From JBARRS01 sp049644345 (GTDB lineage Bacteria; Actinomycetota; Thermoleophilia; Gaiellales; Gaiellaceae), in NCBI GenBank assembly GCA_049644345.1, contig JBARRS010000156.1, positions 1 through 18,766 of the forward strand: a stretch of 18,766 nucleotides of DNA, read 5' to 3'. The notes beneath the pieces are model-generated. The model searched no databases, was not told the origin of the DNA, and saw only the letters and a list, made by a program, of their open reading frames with translations. A program made the position numbers and the translations under genes. Position 1 is the stretch's first letter; every line of letters begins with the position of its first letter. Below, piece after piece: positions 6,717-15,900 of the stretch.

Positions 6717-9700
6717 TTAGTTGAACTGGAAGTCCGCGAAGTACGGAGCGGAGCCGTCGGAGAAGTGCACGAACAGCCGGCGGCACGAGCCCGCCCAGGC
6801 CTTGTCCGTCGACCAGTTGAAGACGTACTGCCCGTCGTACCTCAGCCCGGAGAGGCCGATCGGAACATCGACCGCTACCGGGTCGGTCGTCGCACTCGGG
6901 CACTTGATCGTCTTCGACGAGATCGAGATCACCGCGCTGAGCGTGGTCACGTTCTTTCCGGCCGCATCCAGGAGCAGCCATTTGACCGGGATCGTTCGTC
7001 CGGCGTTGACGATGTTGAGGACAGGCGGGTTGTCGACCGGAGGCCGGAAGCCCGGGAACACGTAGCGCACGCTGTACGAGACCGCGCGCGTCGTGACCTG
7101 GCCCGAGAGATCGGTTCCGGTGACGGTCAGGGTGTGGGGCCCGACCGTGCTCGTGTCGAGGTTGCCGCCGTTGAGCGTCACGCCGGTGCAGCTCGCCACG
7201 CCGCCGTCCGCCGAGCACGCGAAGTTCGGCTTCACGACCTGGTTGAGCGTGAAGATCTGCGATGGCAGCGGCGAGTCGATCAGGACGCTCGGAGGTTGGC
7301 TGGTCGGGACAGAGCGGAAGTTGAAGGCCTTGTCGAAGCTCGTCCCGACGTTACCGGACGCATCCATCGCCTCCGCGTCGACCTCGATCCTGTCGTGCAG
7401 GTTCGTCGCAGTACCGGTGTAGAGGCCCGGGCTCTGCTGGGTGAGCTGCAGGAAGCGCCAACAGTTGGCGCTGCCTGCGAACGGGCCAGAGCTGCAGAGG
7501 GAGCCGTCGCTGTACAGCACCGCCACCTTCTTCAGAGAGCCGGAGTTGTCGGTGACGTTGACGAAGATCTGCGCCGTGCTCGAGCCGGTGGGCTGAATCG
7601 CTCCGACCTGGGTGATCAGAGGCGGCGTCGTGTCGCTCGGCGGGCTCGCGTTCGGCACGTACGTGACATCGAACCCGAGTGAGTCGAACAACCGCTCGTC
7701 GCCGGTGGCGCTGATCGGCCGGAACTGGCCCGCCACGGCCCCGACCGTATCCTGCTCGCCGCCGCCCGCCAGCGGCGCGCGCATGATCGAGATCGGGTTC
7801 GCCGGCCAGAAGATGTCCGGGAACTTCGCGTGCACGAGCTCGTGGCGAGAGTCGTCCGCCGTCGGGAACGACTGCGCGATCTGCACGTTGTGGACGTCGT
7901 GGCTCGTCAGCGCGTTGATCCAGACCCCACGCGCCTGCTGACCGGGGACCGTGACGTCGGTCGTCGCGAGCGGCTGGATCGACCGGTACTGGACGTTGAG
8001 CGTGTTGCCGTTCGAATCCCAGTACTTGCTGCCGTCGGGCAGGTCGACCTCGTTCACCGACGGAGTCAGCGACAGCGACGCGACGTTGAGAGAGCCGTCC
8101 GGAGTCGTCGTGGGCGGCGTCACCGTGTTCGGGACCGGACCGGTGGCGAAATGGTAGAAGGGCAGCCCGTAGAACGTGGCCTCGAGCAGCACTTTCTCGT
8201 CGTAGGCGTTCGGGATGCCCCTCGTCCGGAAGTACGTCGTCAGGGCGCTCAGCCAGTTGTCGCCGATCACGGACGAGCCCAGGTTGAGGTTTTGCGCGAA
8301 CAGCGCCATCAGCCGCTCGCCGAGGGCGACCGAGTCGGTGTCGCCGTATCCGAAGCCCGTGTTGGCGACGTAGACGGCGGCCTTGTCCTGCGCGTACGTC
8401 TGCGCCCAGTCCTGAAGCTTCGCCGCGTCCGCGGCAGCGGCGCCAAGCTCGTCGCCGACGTTCAAGCCGGCGTGGCAGCCGACCGTGAAGAGGACGTCGC
8501 CCGACAGGTCCTTCCCGACGGCGCTGCCGGTCGTCACGACCTGGCTGAGATCGGTGATCGGGGTCGGCCCGGCCGGCTGGGCGACGTAGTGGTTGTAGTG
8601 CGCGTTCAAGGCCCCGATGCTCGGGACCGGGGTCTTGTCGAAGAAATGACTGAGCAGGTCGGATTTCGTCCACCAGGTCGCGGGATCGTCGGTGGGCAGC
8701 GAGTTGAGAAGGTCGCGCGACAACCCCGGCAGCCGCGCCGTATCGCCGAGCGCGAGGTTCTGGACCTTCGCCTGATCTGACAGGAAGTCGTAGCCGGTCG
8801 TGAGCGCGGTCGAGGGAGACAGAATCCCGTTCGAGCCCAGGTACTGGTTGATCTGCCCCAGGATGTCGTCTGGGGTCTCGACCAGCCGCGACACGCTCAC
8901 CTGCGGGAGCGCCAGGTCATGGTCGAGCCAGTCGATTTTCGCGAAGGCGCCGTAGGCCCCGTCGGTTAGGAGCTGGTTCTGCGCAGCCGCCGCGTAGAGC
9001 GAGTTTCCCGCCGTGAGCCCGTTCGTCGTGAAGGCCAGATCGGGCGCCGCGTCGAGCTCGGGGTCGAGCAGCGTCGGGTCCTTCTGGCGCCACATCGTCA
9101 GGACCGTGTCGGTGCCCAGCAGGCTGATGTAGCGAATGCCCGGCAGGACGGCGCGGTAGGTCGCGACGAGGCCGTTGATCGAGCGGACGACACCGTTCGC
9201 CGCGTCGGGCGAGCATGGATTCGAGTCCCAGTTGGCGTAGGCGGCACGGACGCTCGCGTTCCCGTCGACCGGGATCACCGCTCCCTTGACGTCAGAGCGC
9301 GCTGCGAGCTGGTTCAGCGGCGAGGTCGGGTCGCCGTTGATCAGGAGGTCGGTCTTGGCGGCGCCGTAGAGCCGGACCATCCGCTGCCGGTTGACGAGGA
9401 AGAGCGTCTTCGTCCCCGAGGGCAGCGAGATCGGCGCCGGCGCGGTGCCCGGCGTGGCAGTGTCGAAACCGGTCCTGGCAGGGCAGTTCGGCAGCGGCGG
9501 CGGCGGCAGGACCTGGAGCCGAAGCACGTAGTTTCGCGAGCTCCAGGCGCCGTTGTAGCCGTTGACGCCGATGGTCGCGAAGCCGGTTCCCTGGTTGACG
9601 ACGATCACGGCGGCCTCGTCGCTGGCTCCGCGGTTCTGCGAGACGCTGCCGTTCGCCGATCCTCCGAGCTGCGTCCCTCCCCACGGGGTTCCGCCGTAGG

Positions 9701-12700
9701 GAACGTCCTGAAGCGTGTTGGCCTGCACGGAGCTGTTCGAGTTGTCGGGCCCCACCGGCTGGTCCGGAACCGGCACCATTCCGAGCTTCGTACCCCCGAA
9801 CGGGCTCGGCTGGATCGGCAGTGACGGCGGCTCGTTGATCGTCAGGTCGAGATCGGTGCCGCTCGGGTTGTGCAGGAAGACCAGGAGCCGCGTGTTCGGC
9901 TTCAGGCCCGCGAGCGGGAAGCGGTAGTAGTCCTTGTCGCCCGCACTGGCGATGTGGCCCACGACCAGCGCGTTGTCGCTGATGATCTCGCCCGTCGTCG
10001 GATCGTCGTTGGGCTCGTGGTTCTGGGTGACGAGAACCGGGGCGTGCTCAGGCGCGTCGTGCGTGATTCCGACGGCCGAAACGCTTCCGTTCGAAAGCTG
10101 GTCGCCGAGCGTGAGGCCGACGAACGACGCGAAGCTCAGCTCGAGGTCGCGGTTCGGCGCGCCCGCACACGGCGCCGCGGGGAAGCTCGACCAGGTCGCA
10201 GTCGTCTGACCCGACTCGGAGTCGTTGCGAAGCGTCGGATCGCCGAGGGCCTGCGGGGTGCCGCCCGTGAACGAGAGCACCGACGAGCCCGGCACCGGGA
10301 AGAAGCCGCGCGGCAGCTGCACGCGGACGGTGAAGCTCGTCGTGTTCGTGCAATCGAGATGGAAGTCGACGTGGTAGTGGGCGTTCTGACCCGTGCCAAC
10401 GACGTCCTGGAGACCCTGCAGCGGAATCTGCTCCCACGGATAGAACGACGTCGGCAGGATCGCGGCGACGATCTCGTTCAGCGTCATGTCCTTGATCGAG
10501 GTTGACGGCGGCTGAACGTCGTCGAACAGCTTCGCGAGGGTCGCGTTCGGGTTGAGCTGGCCCGCGGCGGCCGCATCGCCGAGCGTTGCCGGGCACGAAG
10601 TCCCGCAGCTGACGATGTCGGCGAGCGGCGAGATGTTCGCAAGGGGCACGGGCGCTAGCCGCGTGCCGACGATCTTCATCAGGCTCAGCTGGATGGCGCC
10701 GCCGGGCGTTCCGCCGTAGGGGGTCCCGCCGAACGGAATGGCGCCGATGTTGGTGCTGCCCAGCTGGCCGGCTGCGGCGATTCCGAAGAACGTGTTGTCT
10801 CCGGTGACGCCGGCCGAGCTGCCGCCGTTCGCGTCGACCACGTGCTGCCAGTCGGCGAAGCCGTTCGGAACCCGGACCTGGCTGATCTTCTCCTGGCCGA
10901 GCAGGATCGCGCCGATCGGCACCTGCGCCCAGAGCGTCGAGGCGAAGCTGACGTCTCTGAGCGGCAGCGCCTCGAGGCGGCCCCGCGTGGTGTCGTTCGC
11001 GAGCACGTCCGCGAGCGTGAGCGCGTTCAGCGGCGGGCCCGCCAGCGGCGTGCCGGCCAGGACCGCGTCCCAGGTCGCGTTCGGAGGATCGACGAGCGGG
11101 AGCTGGGAGAGCAGCACGTGGCGGTACGCCTCCGCACCGTTCGGGGTCTGGGTGAACGGCGCATCCCCGAGCAGGCCGCTCGCGCCGACACCGGTGCCGC
11201 CGAAGGGCGTCCCGCCCCAAGGCGTGCCTCCGTACGGCGTTCCGCCGTAGGGAGTTCCACCGTAGGGCGTGCCGCCGTAGGGAGTGCCGCCCCACGGCGT
11301 CCCGCCGTAAGGGGTCCCGCCGTAGGGAGTCCCGCCGTAGGGAGTCCCGCCGTACGGGGTGCCGCCGAACGGAGTCCCACCGAACGGCGACGCCTGCGTA
11401 GCGCCGGTGAAGTACGGGATCCGCGAAGCCGGGATCTGCGAGAACGGCGCGACCGAGATCCCAGCCGGCCGCGACGTCTCGTCGACGGAGAGGTGGACGT
11501 TGGAGACGGCGTCGCTGACGACGTTCACCGTCACCTGCTGGATCGCGCGCTGCGCGGCGTCGGCGGAGGCCGCGACGTTGAACACGTACGTGCCGACCTG
11601 TGCGCCTTGCGGCACGGCTACCGTCAGGTCATAAGAAATGTCAGTCGGCGCCTGCGCCGGCCCGTACGGGGTCGGTGGATAGAAGCTGAACCAGCTGTTC
11701 GGGCTGGAGACGCTCGGGCCGCTCGCCTGCGTGACGTTGAAGCCGACGCTGTCGATCTTCGCCGCGGCTTGGTTGATGAGGCCGACGATCTGGCTGCCGA
11801 GAGACGCCGTCCCCGAATCGTGCGAGACCTCGCTGCCGCCCGTGTACTGCGCCAGGGCCGTCTGACAGGCGACCTTGTTCGCCGGCCCGCCCGATGGGTT
11901 GTAAGTGACGAACGAGAGGTTCGTGTGGTTCGCCCGTAGGTCGTCGAGTGCCGGCAGCGTCCCCAAGTCGGTGGGGAAGGCTGCGTTCGCGACGATGTTG
12001 TCCCGTCCCGGATCTATCGGTGAGGTGGACGGGCAGTTCGGGCTGCCTGTGGGATCGTTGCCGAAGGCCGCCGCCTGGTTGGGGTCATGCCCGTACGAGT
12101 CGCCTAGCACGACGAGGAACCTCGGCGCACCGGAGTCGTACTGGGAGGTGAGCGTGGGGTCGTGAGACGTCTCGTAGAACGCCCGGTTGTACGCCTCCGG
12201 CAAGTCGCCCCCGCCTGAGGCCGAGAGATTCGTGATCGCGCAGGCGATCGGCGTGAGAGTCAGCGTCCCGGACGATGTCTCGCACGCAACCGTGCTGTCG
12301 TTCTTCGTCAGGCCCTGGTCGAGCCGCCATGGGTAGTCGCCCGGCCCGCCGAATGCGAACTCGGGCGGCGTGATGCCGGCCGCATAAGTGATGTCGGCGG
12401 CGTTGTAGTCCTTGAAGTCCGCCACCGCGAAGCGCGCACCCGGGATCGTCTGCTGGATCTGGCTGACGATCGAGTTCGCGTCGTTCTTTGCGTCGGTGAT
12501 CGCCCCACCCATGCTCCCGGTCGAATCGAACACGAGCAAGATGTCGGCCTTCGGCGGCGTCGGCGCGAGGTGAAGCATCGACGGGACATCCTGTGAGCCG
12601 CCGGGGGCGAGCGTCAGCGAAACGGGGGTCGGCGAGATGCTGTCCGGCGCAGGCCCGACGTCGTCGGCAGGCGCACCGGCAGCGGCGAGGGCGACCACGG

Positions 12701-12779
12701 CCGCCGCCAGTGAGAAACACCCGAACGCACGCGCCCAGAAACGCTCCCGCGGGCGTCTACCGCCGATCGCCAGCCTCAT
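6717..12779 (-). CDS. giant secreted VWA / aromatic-GGTP repeat / C25-like peptidase protein
   Basis: A 2020-residue exported protein. By eye, its parts are: Arg-rich n-region and Sec signal peptide (1-38); von Willebrand A domain (about 78-345) with MIDAS-type DSTGSM (Asp85, Ser89); Ig-like region (345-425); thirteen [F/Y/W]GGT units (465-529); a low-complexity region with PL-x-D/N-I/V motifs (540-800); a beta domain (800-905); a PPC-like domain (920-1090) opening with EPNDDP and ending in a proline linker; a peptidase C25/caspase-like domain (about 1120-1545) with LPQVSVSRL (1291-1299), His1394 or His1397, and Cys1435 in FTVGCHAG; Ig-like domains (1715-1820, 1828-1900); and a PxKF-like end with IPVKW (1930-1934). 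No sorting motif or terminal membrane helix is seen, so it is probably released or surface-bound by its domains. It is preceded by AGGGAGGGGAG seven bases from the ATG. The biological role is unknown. Confidence 0.9.
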   Translation of the reverse strand: MRLAIGGRRPRERFWARAFGCFSLAAAVVALAAAGAPADDVGPAPDSISPTPVSLTLAPGGSQDVPSMLHLAPTPPKADILLVFDSTGSMGGAITDAKNDANSIVSQIQQTIPGARFAVADFKDYNAADITYAAGITPPEFAFGGPGDYPWRLDQGLTKNDSTVACETSSGTLTLTPIACAITNLSASGGGDLPEAYNRAFYETSHDPTLTSQYDSGAPRFLVVLGDSYGHDPNQAAAFGNDPTGSPNCPSTSPIDPGRDNIVANAAFPTDLGTLPALDDLRANHTNLSFVTYNPSGGPANKVACQTALAQYTGGSEVSHDSGTASLGSQIVGLINQAAAKIDSVGFNVTQASGPSVSSPNSWFSFYPPTPYGPAQAPTDISYDLTVAVPQGAQVGTYVFNVAASADAAQRAIQQVTVNVVSDAVSNVHLSVDETSRPAGISVAPFSQIPASRIPYFTGATQASPFGGTPFGGTPYGGTPYGGTPYGGTPYGGTPWGGTPYGGTPYGGTPYGGTPYGGTPWGGTPFGGTGVGASGLLGDAPFTQTPNGAEAYRHVLLSQLPLVDPPNATWDAVLAGTPLAGPPLNALTLADVLANDTTRGRLEALPLRDVSFASTLWAQVPIGAILLGQEKISQVRVPNGFADWQHVVDANGGSSAGVTGDNTFFGIAAAGQLGSTNIGAIPFGGTPYGGTPGGAIQLSLMKIVGTRLAPVPLANISPLADIVSCGTSCPATLGDAAAAGQLNPNATLAKLFDDVQPPSTSIKDMTLNEIVAAILPTSFYPWEQIPLQGLQDVVGTGQNAHYHVDFHLDCTNTTSFTVRVQLPRGFFPVPGSSVLSFTGGTPQALGDPTLRNDSESGQTTATWSSFPAAPCAGAPNRDLELSFASFVGLTLGDQLSNGSVSAVGITHDAPEHAPVLVTQNHEPNDDPTTGEIISDNALVVGHIASAGDKDYYRFPLAGLKPNTRLLVFLHNPSGTDLDLTINEPPSLPIQPSPFGGTKLGMVPVPDQPVGPDNSNSSVQANTLQDVPYGGTPWGGTQLGGSANGSVSQNRGASDEAAVIVVNQGTGFATIGVNGYNGAWSSRNYVLRLQVLPPPPLPNCPARTGFDTATPGTAPAPISLPSGTKTLFLVNRQRMVRLYGAAKTDLLINGDPTSPLNQLAARSDVKGAVIPVDGNASVRAAYANWDSNPCSPDAANGVVRSINGLVATYRAVLPGIRYISLLGTDTVLTMWRQKDPTLLDPELDAAPDLAFTTNGLTAGNSLYAAAAQNQLLTDGAYGAFAKIDWLDHDLALPQVSVSRLVETPDDILGQINQYLGSNGILSPSTALTTGYDFLSDQAKVQNLALGDTARLPGLSRDLLNSLPTDDPATWWTKSDLLSHFFDKTPVPSIGALNAHYNHYVAQPAGPTPITDLSQVVTTGSAVGKDLSGDVLFTVGCHAGLNVGDELGAAAADAAKLQDWAQTYAQDKAAVYVANTGFGYGDTDSVALGERLMALFAQNLNLGSSVIGDNWLSALTTYFRTRGIPNAYDEKVLLEATFYGLPFYHFATGPVPNTVTPPTTTPDGSLNVASLSLTPSVNEVDLPDGSKYWDSNGNTLNVQYRSIQPLATTDVTVPGQQARGVWINALTSHDVHNVQIAQSFPTADDSRHELVHAKFPDIFWPANPISIMRAPLAGGGEQDTVGAVAGQFRPISATGDERLFDSLGFDVTYVPNASPPSDTTPPLITQVGAIQPTGSSTAQIFVNVTDNSGSLKKVAVLYSDGSLCSSGPFAGSANCWRFLQLTQQSPGLYTGTATNLHDRIEVDAEAMDASGNVGTSFDKAFNFRSVPTSQPPSVLIDSPLPSQIFTLNQVVKPNFACSADGGVASCTGVTLNGGNLDTSTVGPHTLTVTGTDLSGQVTTRAVSYSVRYVFPGFRPPVDNPPVLNIVNAGRTIPVKWLLLDAAGKNVTTLSAVISISSKTIKCPSATTDPVAVDVPIGLSGLRYDGQYVFNWSTDKAWAGSCRRLFVHFSDGSAPYFADFQFN
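8445..8942 (-). other. core of C25/caspase-like (clan CD) peptidase domain
   Basis: This stretch encodes residues 1280-1445 of the giant protein. The LPQVSVSRLVETPDD...INQYL run (1291-1313) resembles the P-x-x-x-x-GR-x-P plus inter-strand helix seen in gingipain-type C25 peptidases. It is followed by LNAHYNHY (His1394 and His1397; His1397 at 8589-8591) and, about 40 residues later, FTVGCHAGLN (Cys1435 at 8475-8477). A histidine after one beta strand and a cysteine after the next is the clan CD arrangement. Confidence 0.65.
11193..11387 (-). repeat. thirteen tandem 15-bp units encoding [F/Y/W]GGTP
   Basis: Thirteen in-frame 15-base units encode the aromatic series F F Y Y Y Y W Y Y Y Y W F, each followed by GGT and (except the last) P. 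The third to fifth codon positions vary silently between units (GGC/GGG/GGA/GGT, ACT/ACC/ACG, CCC/CCG/CCT); only two neighbouring units are identical. Further copies of the motif occur at 10704-10736, 9789-9800 and 9672-9701 in the same gene. Confidence 0.97.
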
Positions 12780-12807
12780 GTAGCAGCTCCCCTCCCTGGT
12801 AACCCGA

Positions 12808-12825
12808 GCTCCCGACGCCGGGAGC
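12808..12825 (-). promoter_or_regulatory. perfect hairpin in the 5' leader of the giant gene
   Basis: GCTCCCG and CGGGAGC form a perfect 7-bp stem with a 4-base loop. It lies between the predicted transcription start and the ribosome site, so it would be near the 5' end of the giant mRNA. It could stabilise the message or be a protein-binding site. There is no T-run, so it is not a terminator. Confidence 0.5.
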
Positions 12826-12832
12826 GGCTCCC

Positions 12833-12860
12833 AATCTAGGAGGTTTTAGGAATTTGTCAA
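12833..12860 (-). promoter_or_regulatory. sigma-70-type promoter of the giant secreted protein gene
   Basis: The minus strand has a consensus -35 TTGACA (12855-12860), a 16-base spacer and -10 TAGATT (12833-12838). The expected transcription start is near 12826, giving a leader of about 47 bases with a strong ribosome site (12787-12797). This is the best promoter match in the window. Confidence 0.65.
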
Positions 12861-12871
12861 CGATGCGACAA
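12854..12871. promoter_or_regulatory. candidate operator: inverted repeat TTGTC-N8-GACAA
   Basis: A perfect 5-base inverted repeat with an 8-base spacer lies between the divergent giant and cyclase genes. Its left arm overlaps the -35 of the giant gene promoter. Its right arm overlaps a possible plus-strand -10 (GACAAT, 12867-12872). A third half-site, TGTC (12872-12875), follows directly. A dimeric regulator bound here could control both genes. Confidence 0.4.
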
Positions 12872-12910
12872 TGTCGACGGTAGGGCCGGGTACGGGGAGG
12901 GAGGTCATCG

Positions 12911-15900
12911 ATGAGCCAGGCAGGCGCGACCGCCGCGCCAGAGGAGTACACCGCCGAAGTCGACCTGACTCCGTTCGTCCCGCGCGTCGTGATCGAGTGG
13001 CTACGGGAGATGCCGGAGTCCCGGCAACGGACACTCGAGGGGACTCTCGCCTTCGTCGACATCTCCGGCTTTACGGCCATGTCCGAGCGCCTCGCGCGCA
13101 AGGGCAAGCTCGGCGCCGAGGAGGTGACGGAGGTGATGAACGACACCTTCACGCGCCTGCTCGACTTCGCCTACACGTTCGGCGGCGGGCTGATCAAGTT
13201 CGGCGGAGACGCGCTGCTGCTCTTCTTCTCGGGCGCCGGGCACGAAGGACGCGCGTGCGACGCGGCGCACGGGATGCGGCGCGCGCTGCGCGAGCTCGGC
13301 CCGCCGCAGACCTCCGCCGGGCGCGTGACGCTGAAGATGCACGTCGGCGTCCACAGCGGCTCGTTCGAGTTCTTCCTCGTCGGCGAGTCGCACCGCGAGC
13401 TTCTGCTCGCCGGGGAGGGCGTCACCCGGACGGTCGAGATGGAGGCCGGCGCCGAGGCCGGTGAGATCCTCGTCAGCCCGGCAACGGCGGCGGCGCTTCC
13501 GGTACGCGCCTTGGGCAAGGAGAAGGCAGGCGGGCGCCTCATCAAGGCCGCCCCGGGCACCGACAGCGACCTCGCACCGCTCCCGCCCTTCAAGGGCGTC
13601 GACGTCTCTGTCTGCGTCTCGGCGTCGATCCGGCGGCACCTCGAGGCGGGGAAGGACGAGCCGGAGCACCGGCAGGCCTCGGTCGCATTCCTCCGCTTCG
13701 ACCTCGACGGCCTCGACGGCGGAGAGCTCTGCGACGCCCTCGAGGAGCTCGTCCTCGTTGCGCAACGCGTGTGCGAGGAGCACGGGACTTCCTTCCTCGA
13801 GACCGACATCGACAAGGACGGCGGCAAGATCATCCTCGTCGCCGGTGCGCCTCAGACCGAGGGCGACGACGACGAGCGGATCCTGCGCACCGTTCGCGGG
13901 ATCGCCGACGCCGCGCCGCGCCTGCCGCTGCGAATCGGCGTCAGCCGCGGCCGGGTGTTCGCCGGCGAGGTCGGAGCGCCGTTTCGCCGTACGTACACGA
14001 TCCTCGGCACGACGGCCGCGCTCGCCGCGCGACTGATGGCGAAAGCCGAGCGCGGGCAGATCCTGACGACTCCGGACGTGCTCGAGCGCTCACGCACGCC
14101 GTTCGACACCGCGGAGCTGGAGCCGCTCCGCCTCAAGGGGATCGCGGAGCCGGTGCAGGCCCACTCCGTCCTCGCGCTCGCGCCGGCGCGGGAGAAGGCG
14201 GCCACAGCCGAGAGTCGCCTGCCGTTCGTGGGCCGCGAGCGCGAGCTCGCGATCCTCTCCGCAGCGCTCGCGCCGGTCCGGATGGGGTTCGGCAACCTCG
14301 TCGAGCTGATCGGCGAGCCGGGCATGGGCAAGTCGCGGCTCGTCGAGGAGCTCCGCGAGCAGGCAGCCGACCTCTCTCCCGTCACGACCGCCTGCGCGCA
14401 GTACGAGGCCTCCACCGCCTATTTCGCGTTCCGCGGGCTTCTGCGCTCGCTGCTCGAGCTGCCGGCGAACGGAGCCGCCGGCGAACGGCTGCGAGAGCGC
14501 GTCGAAGAGCTCGAGCCGGAGCTGCTGCCGTGGCTCCCGCTCGTCGCGCTGCCACTCGACGTCACGGTCGAGCCGACGCGCGAGGTCGAGGAGCTCCAGC
14601 CCGCTTTCCGCCGCGCCAGGCTGCACGGCGTTGTGGAGACGCTGCTGTCGAAGCTCTTGCCCGAGCCGACGCTGCTCGTGATCGAGGACGTCCACTGGAT
14701 GGACGAGGCATCGTCGGAGCTGCTGCGGCATCTGGGCGGGCAGGTCTCGTCCAAGCCCTGGCTCGTGTGCGCGACGAGGCGGCCCGTCGAAGGCGGCTTC
14801 TCGGCGGCGGAGGGTGTGCCGCCGGTACCCGCGATGACGGTCCATCTCGAGCCGCTCGCTCCGGAGGCCGCCAAGGAGCTCGTCGACGCCGCGGCGGAGC
14901 AGGGCCTGCTTCAGCACGAGGTCTCGGCGATCACGGACCGCGCCGGCGGAAACCCGCTCTTCCTCCAGGAGCTCGTCGTCTCGTCACGGGCGCCCGAGGA
15001 AGAAGCTCTGCCGGAGAGCGTCGAGAGCGTCGTCGCGGCGCGGATCGACAAGCTGCCGCCGGGCGACCGAGCGCTTCTGCGCTACGCAGCCGTCCTCGGG
15101 GCGACCTTCAGCGCCGAGCTCGTCGGCGACGTGCTCGCAGACGACCCTTCGACCTCGGCGGACTCGGAGGCGTGGGACCGGCTGGCCGAGTTCGTCGAGC
15201 GCGACCCTTACATGCCCAGCGCGTTCCGCTTCCGCCACGCGCTCTTCCGTGACGCCGCCTACGAGGGGCTCTCGTTCCGCCGCCGGCGCGAGCTGCACGC
15301 GCGGGTCGGCGAGGCGTACGAGCGCCGCGACCCCGAAGAGACCGGGGAGTTCGTCGAGCTCCTCTCGCTGCACTTCTTCCACGCGGGCGACAACGAGAAG
15401 ACGTTCGGCTACTCGCTGCTCGCGGGCGAGCGGGCCCGTGCCAAGTACGCGAACGTGGAGGCTGCGGCCTTCTACCGCCGCGCAGTCGAGGTCGCGCGCA
15501 AGCTTCCGGAGCTCGATCCCGACGAGTTGGCGTCGGTGTGGGAGGCGCTCGGCGACGTGTCCGAGATGTCGGGGCTCTATGCCGACGCGGCCGAGGCGTA
15601 CAAGAGCGGACGGAAGCTGTCGGCGCATCCGCGCCTCCTCCTCAAGGAGGGCGTGATCCGGGACCGCCTCAGCCGGTACTCGGAGGCGCTGCGCTGGTAC
15701 AGGCGCGCGCTCGACGCGGCGGAATCGCTCGACGAGGAGGAGCGGACGCAGACGAAACTCGAGATCGGCCTTGCATACGCGGGCACGCGGTACCGCCAGG
15801 GCGAGTTCGCCGACAGCATCGACTGGGGCAGGCGCGTCGTCGACGAGGCGAACGACGCCGGAAACCTGCCTGCGCTTGCACATGCCTACTACCTGCTCCA

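Noticed and set aside
11193..11387. CRISPR array or intergenic tandem repeat
   Set aside because: The units are 15 bases, contiguous, without spacers, and stay in frame as protein repeats.
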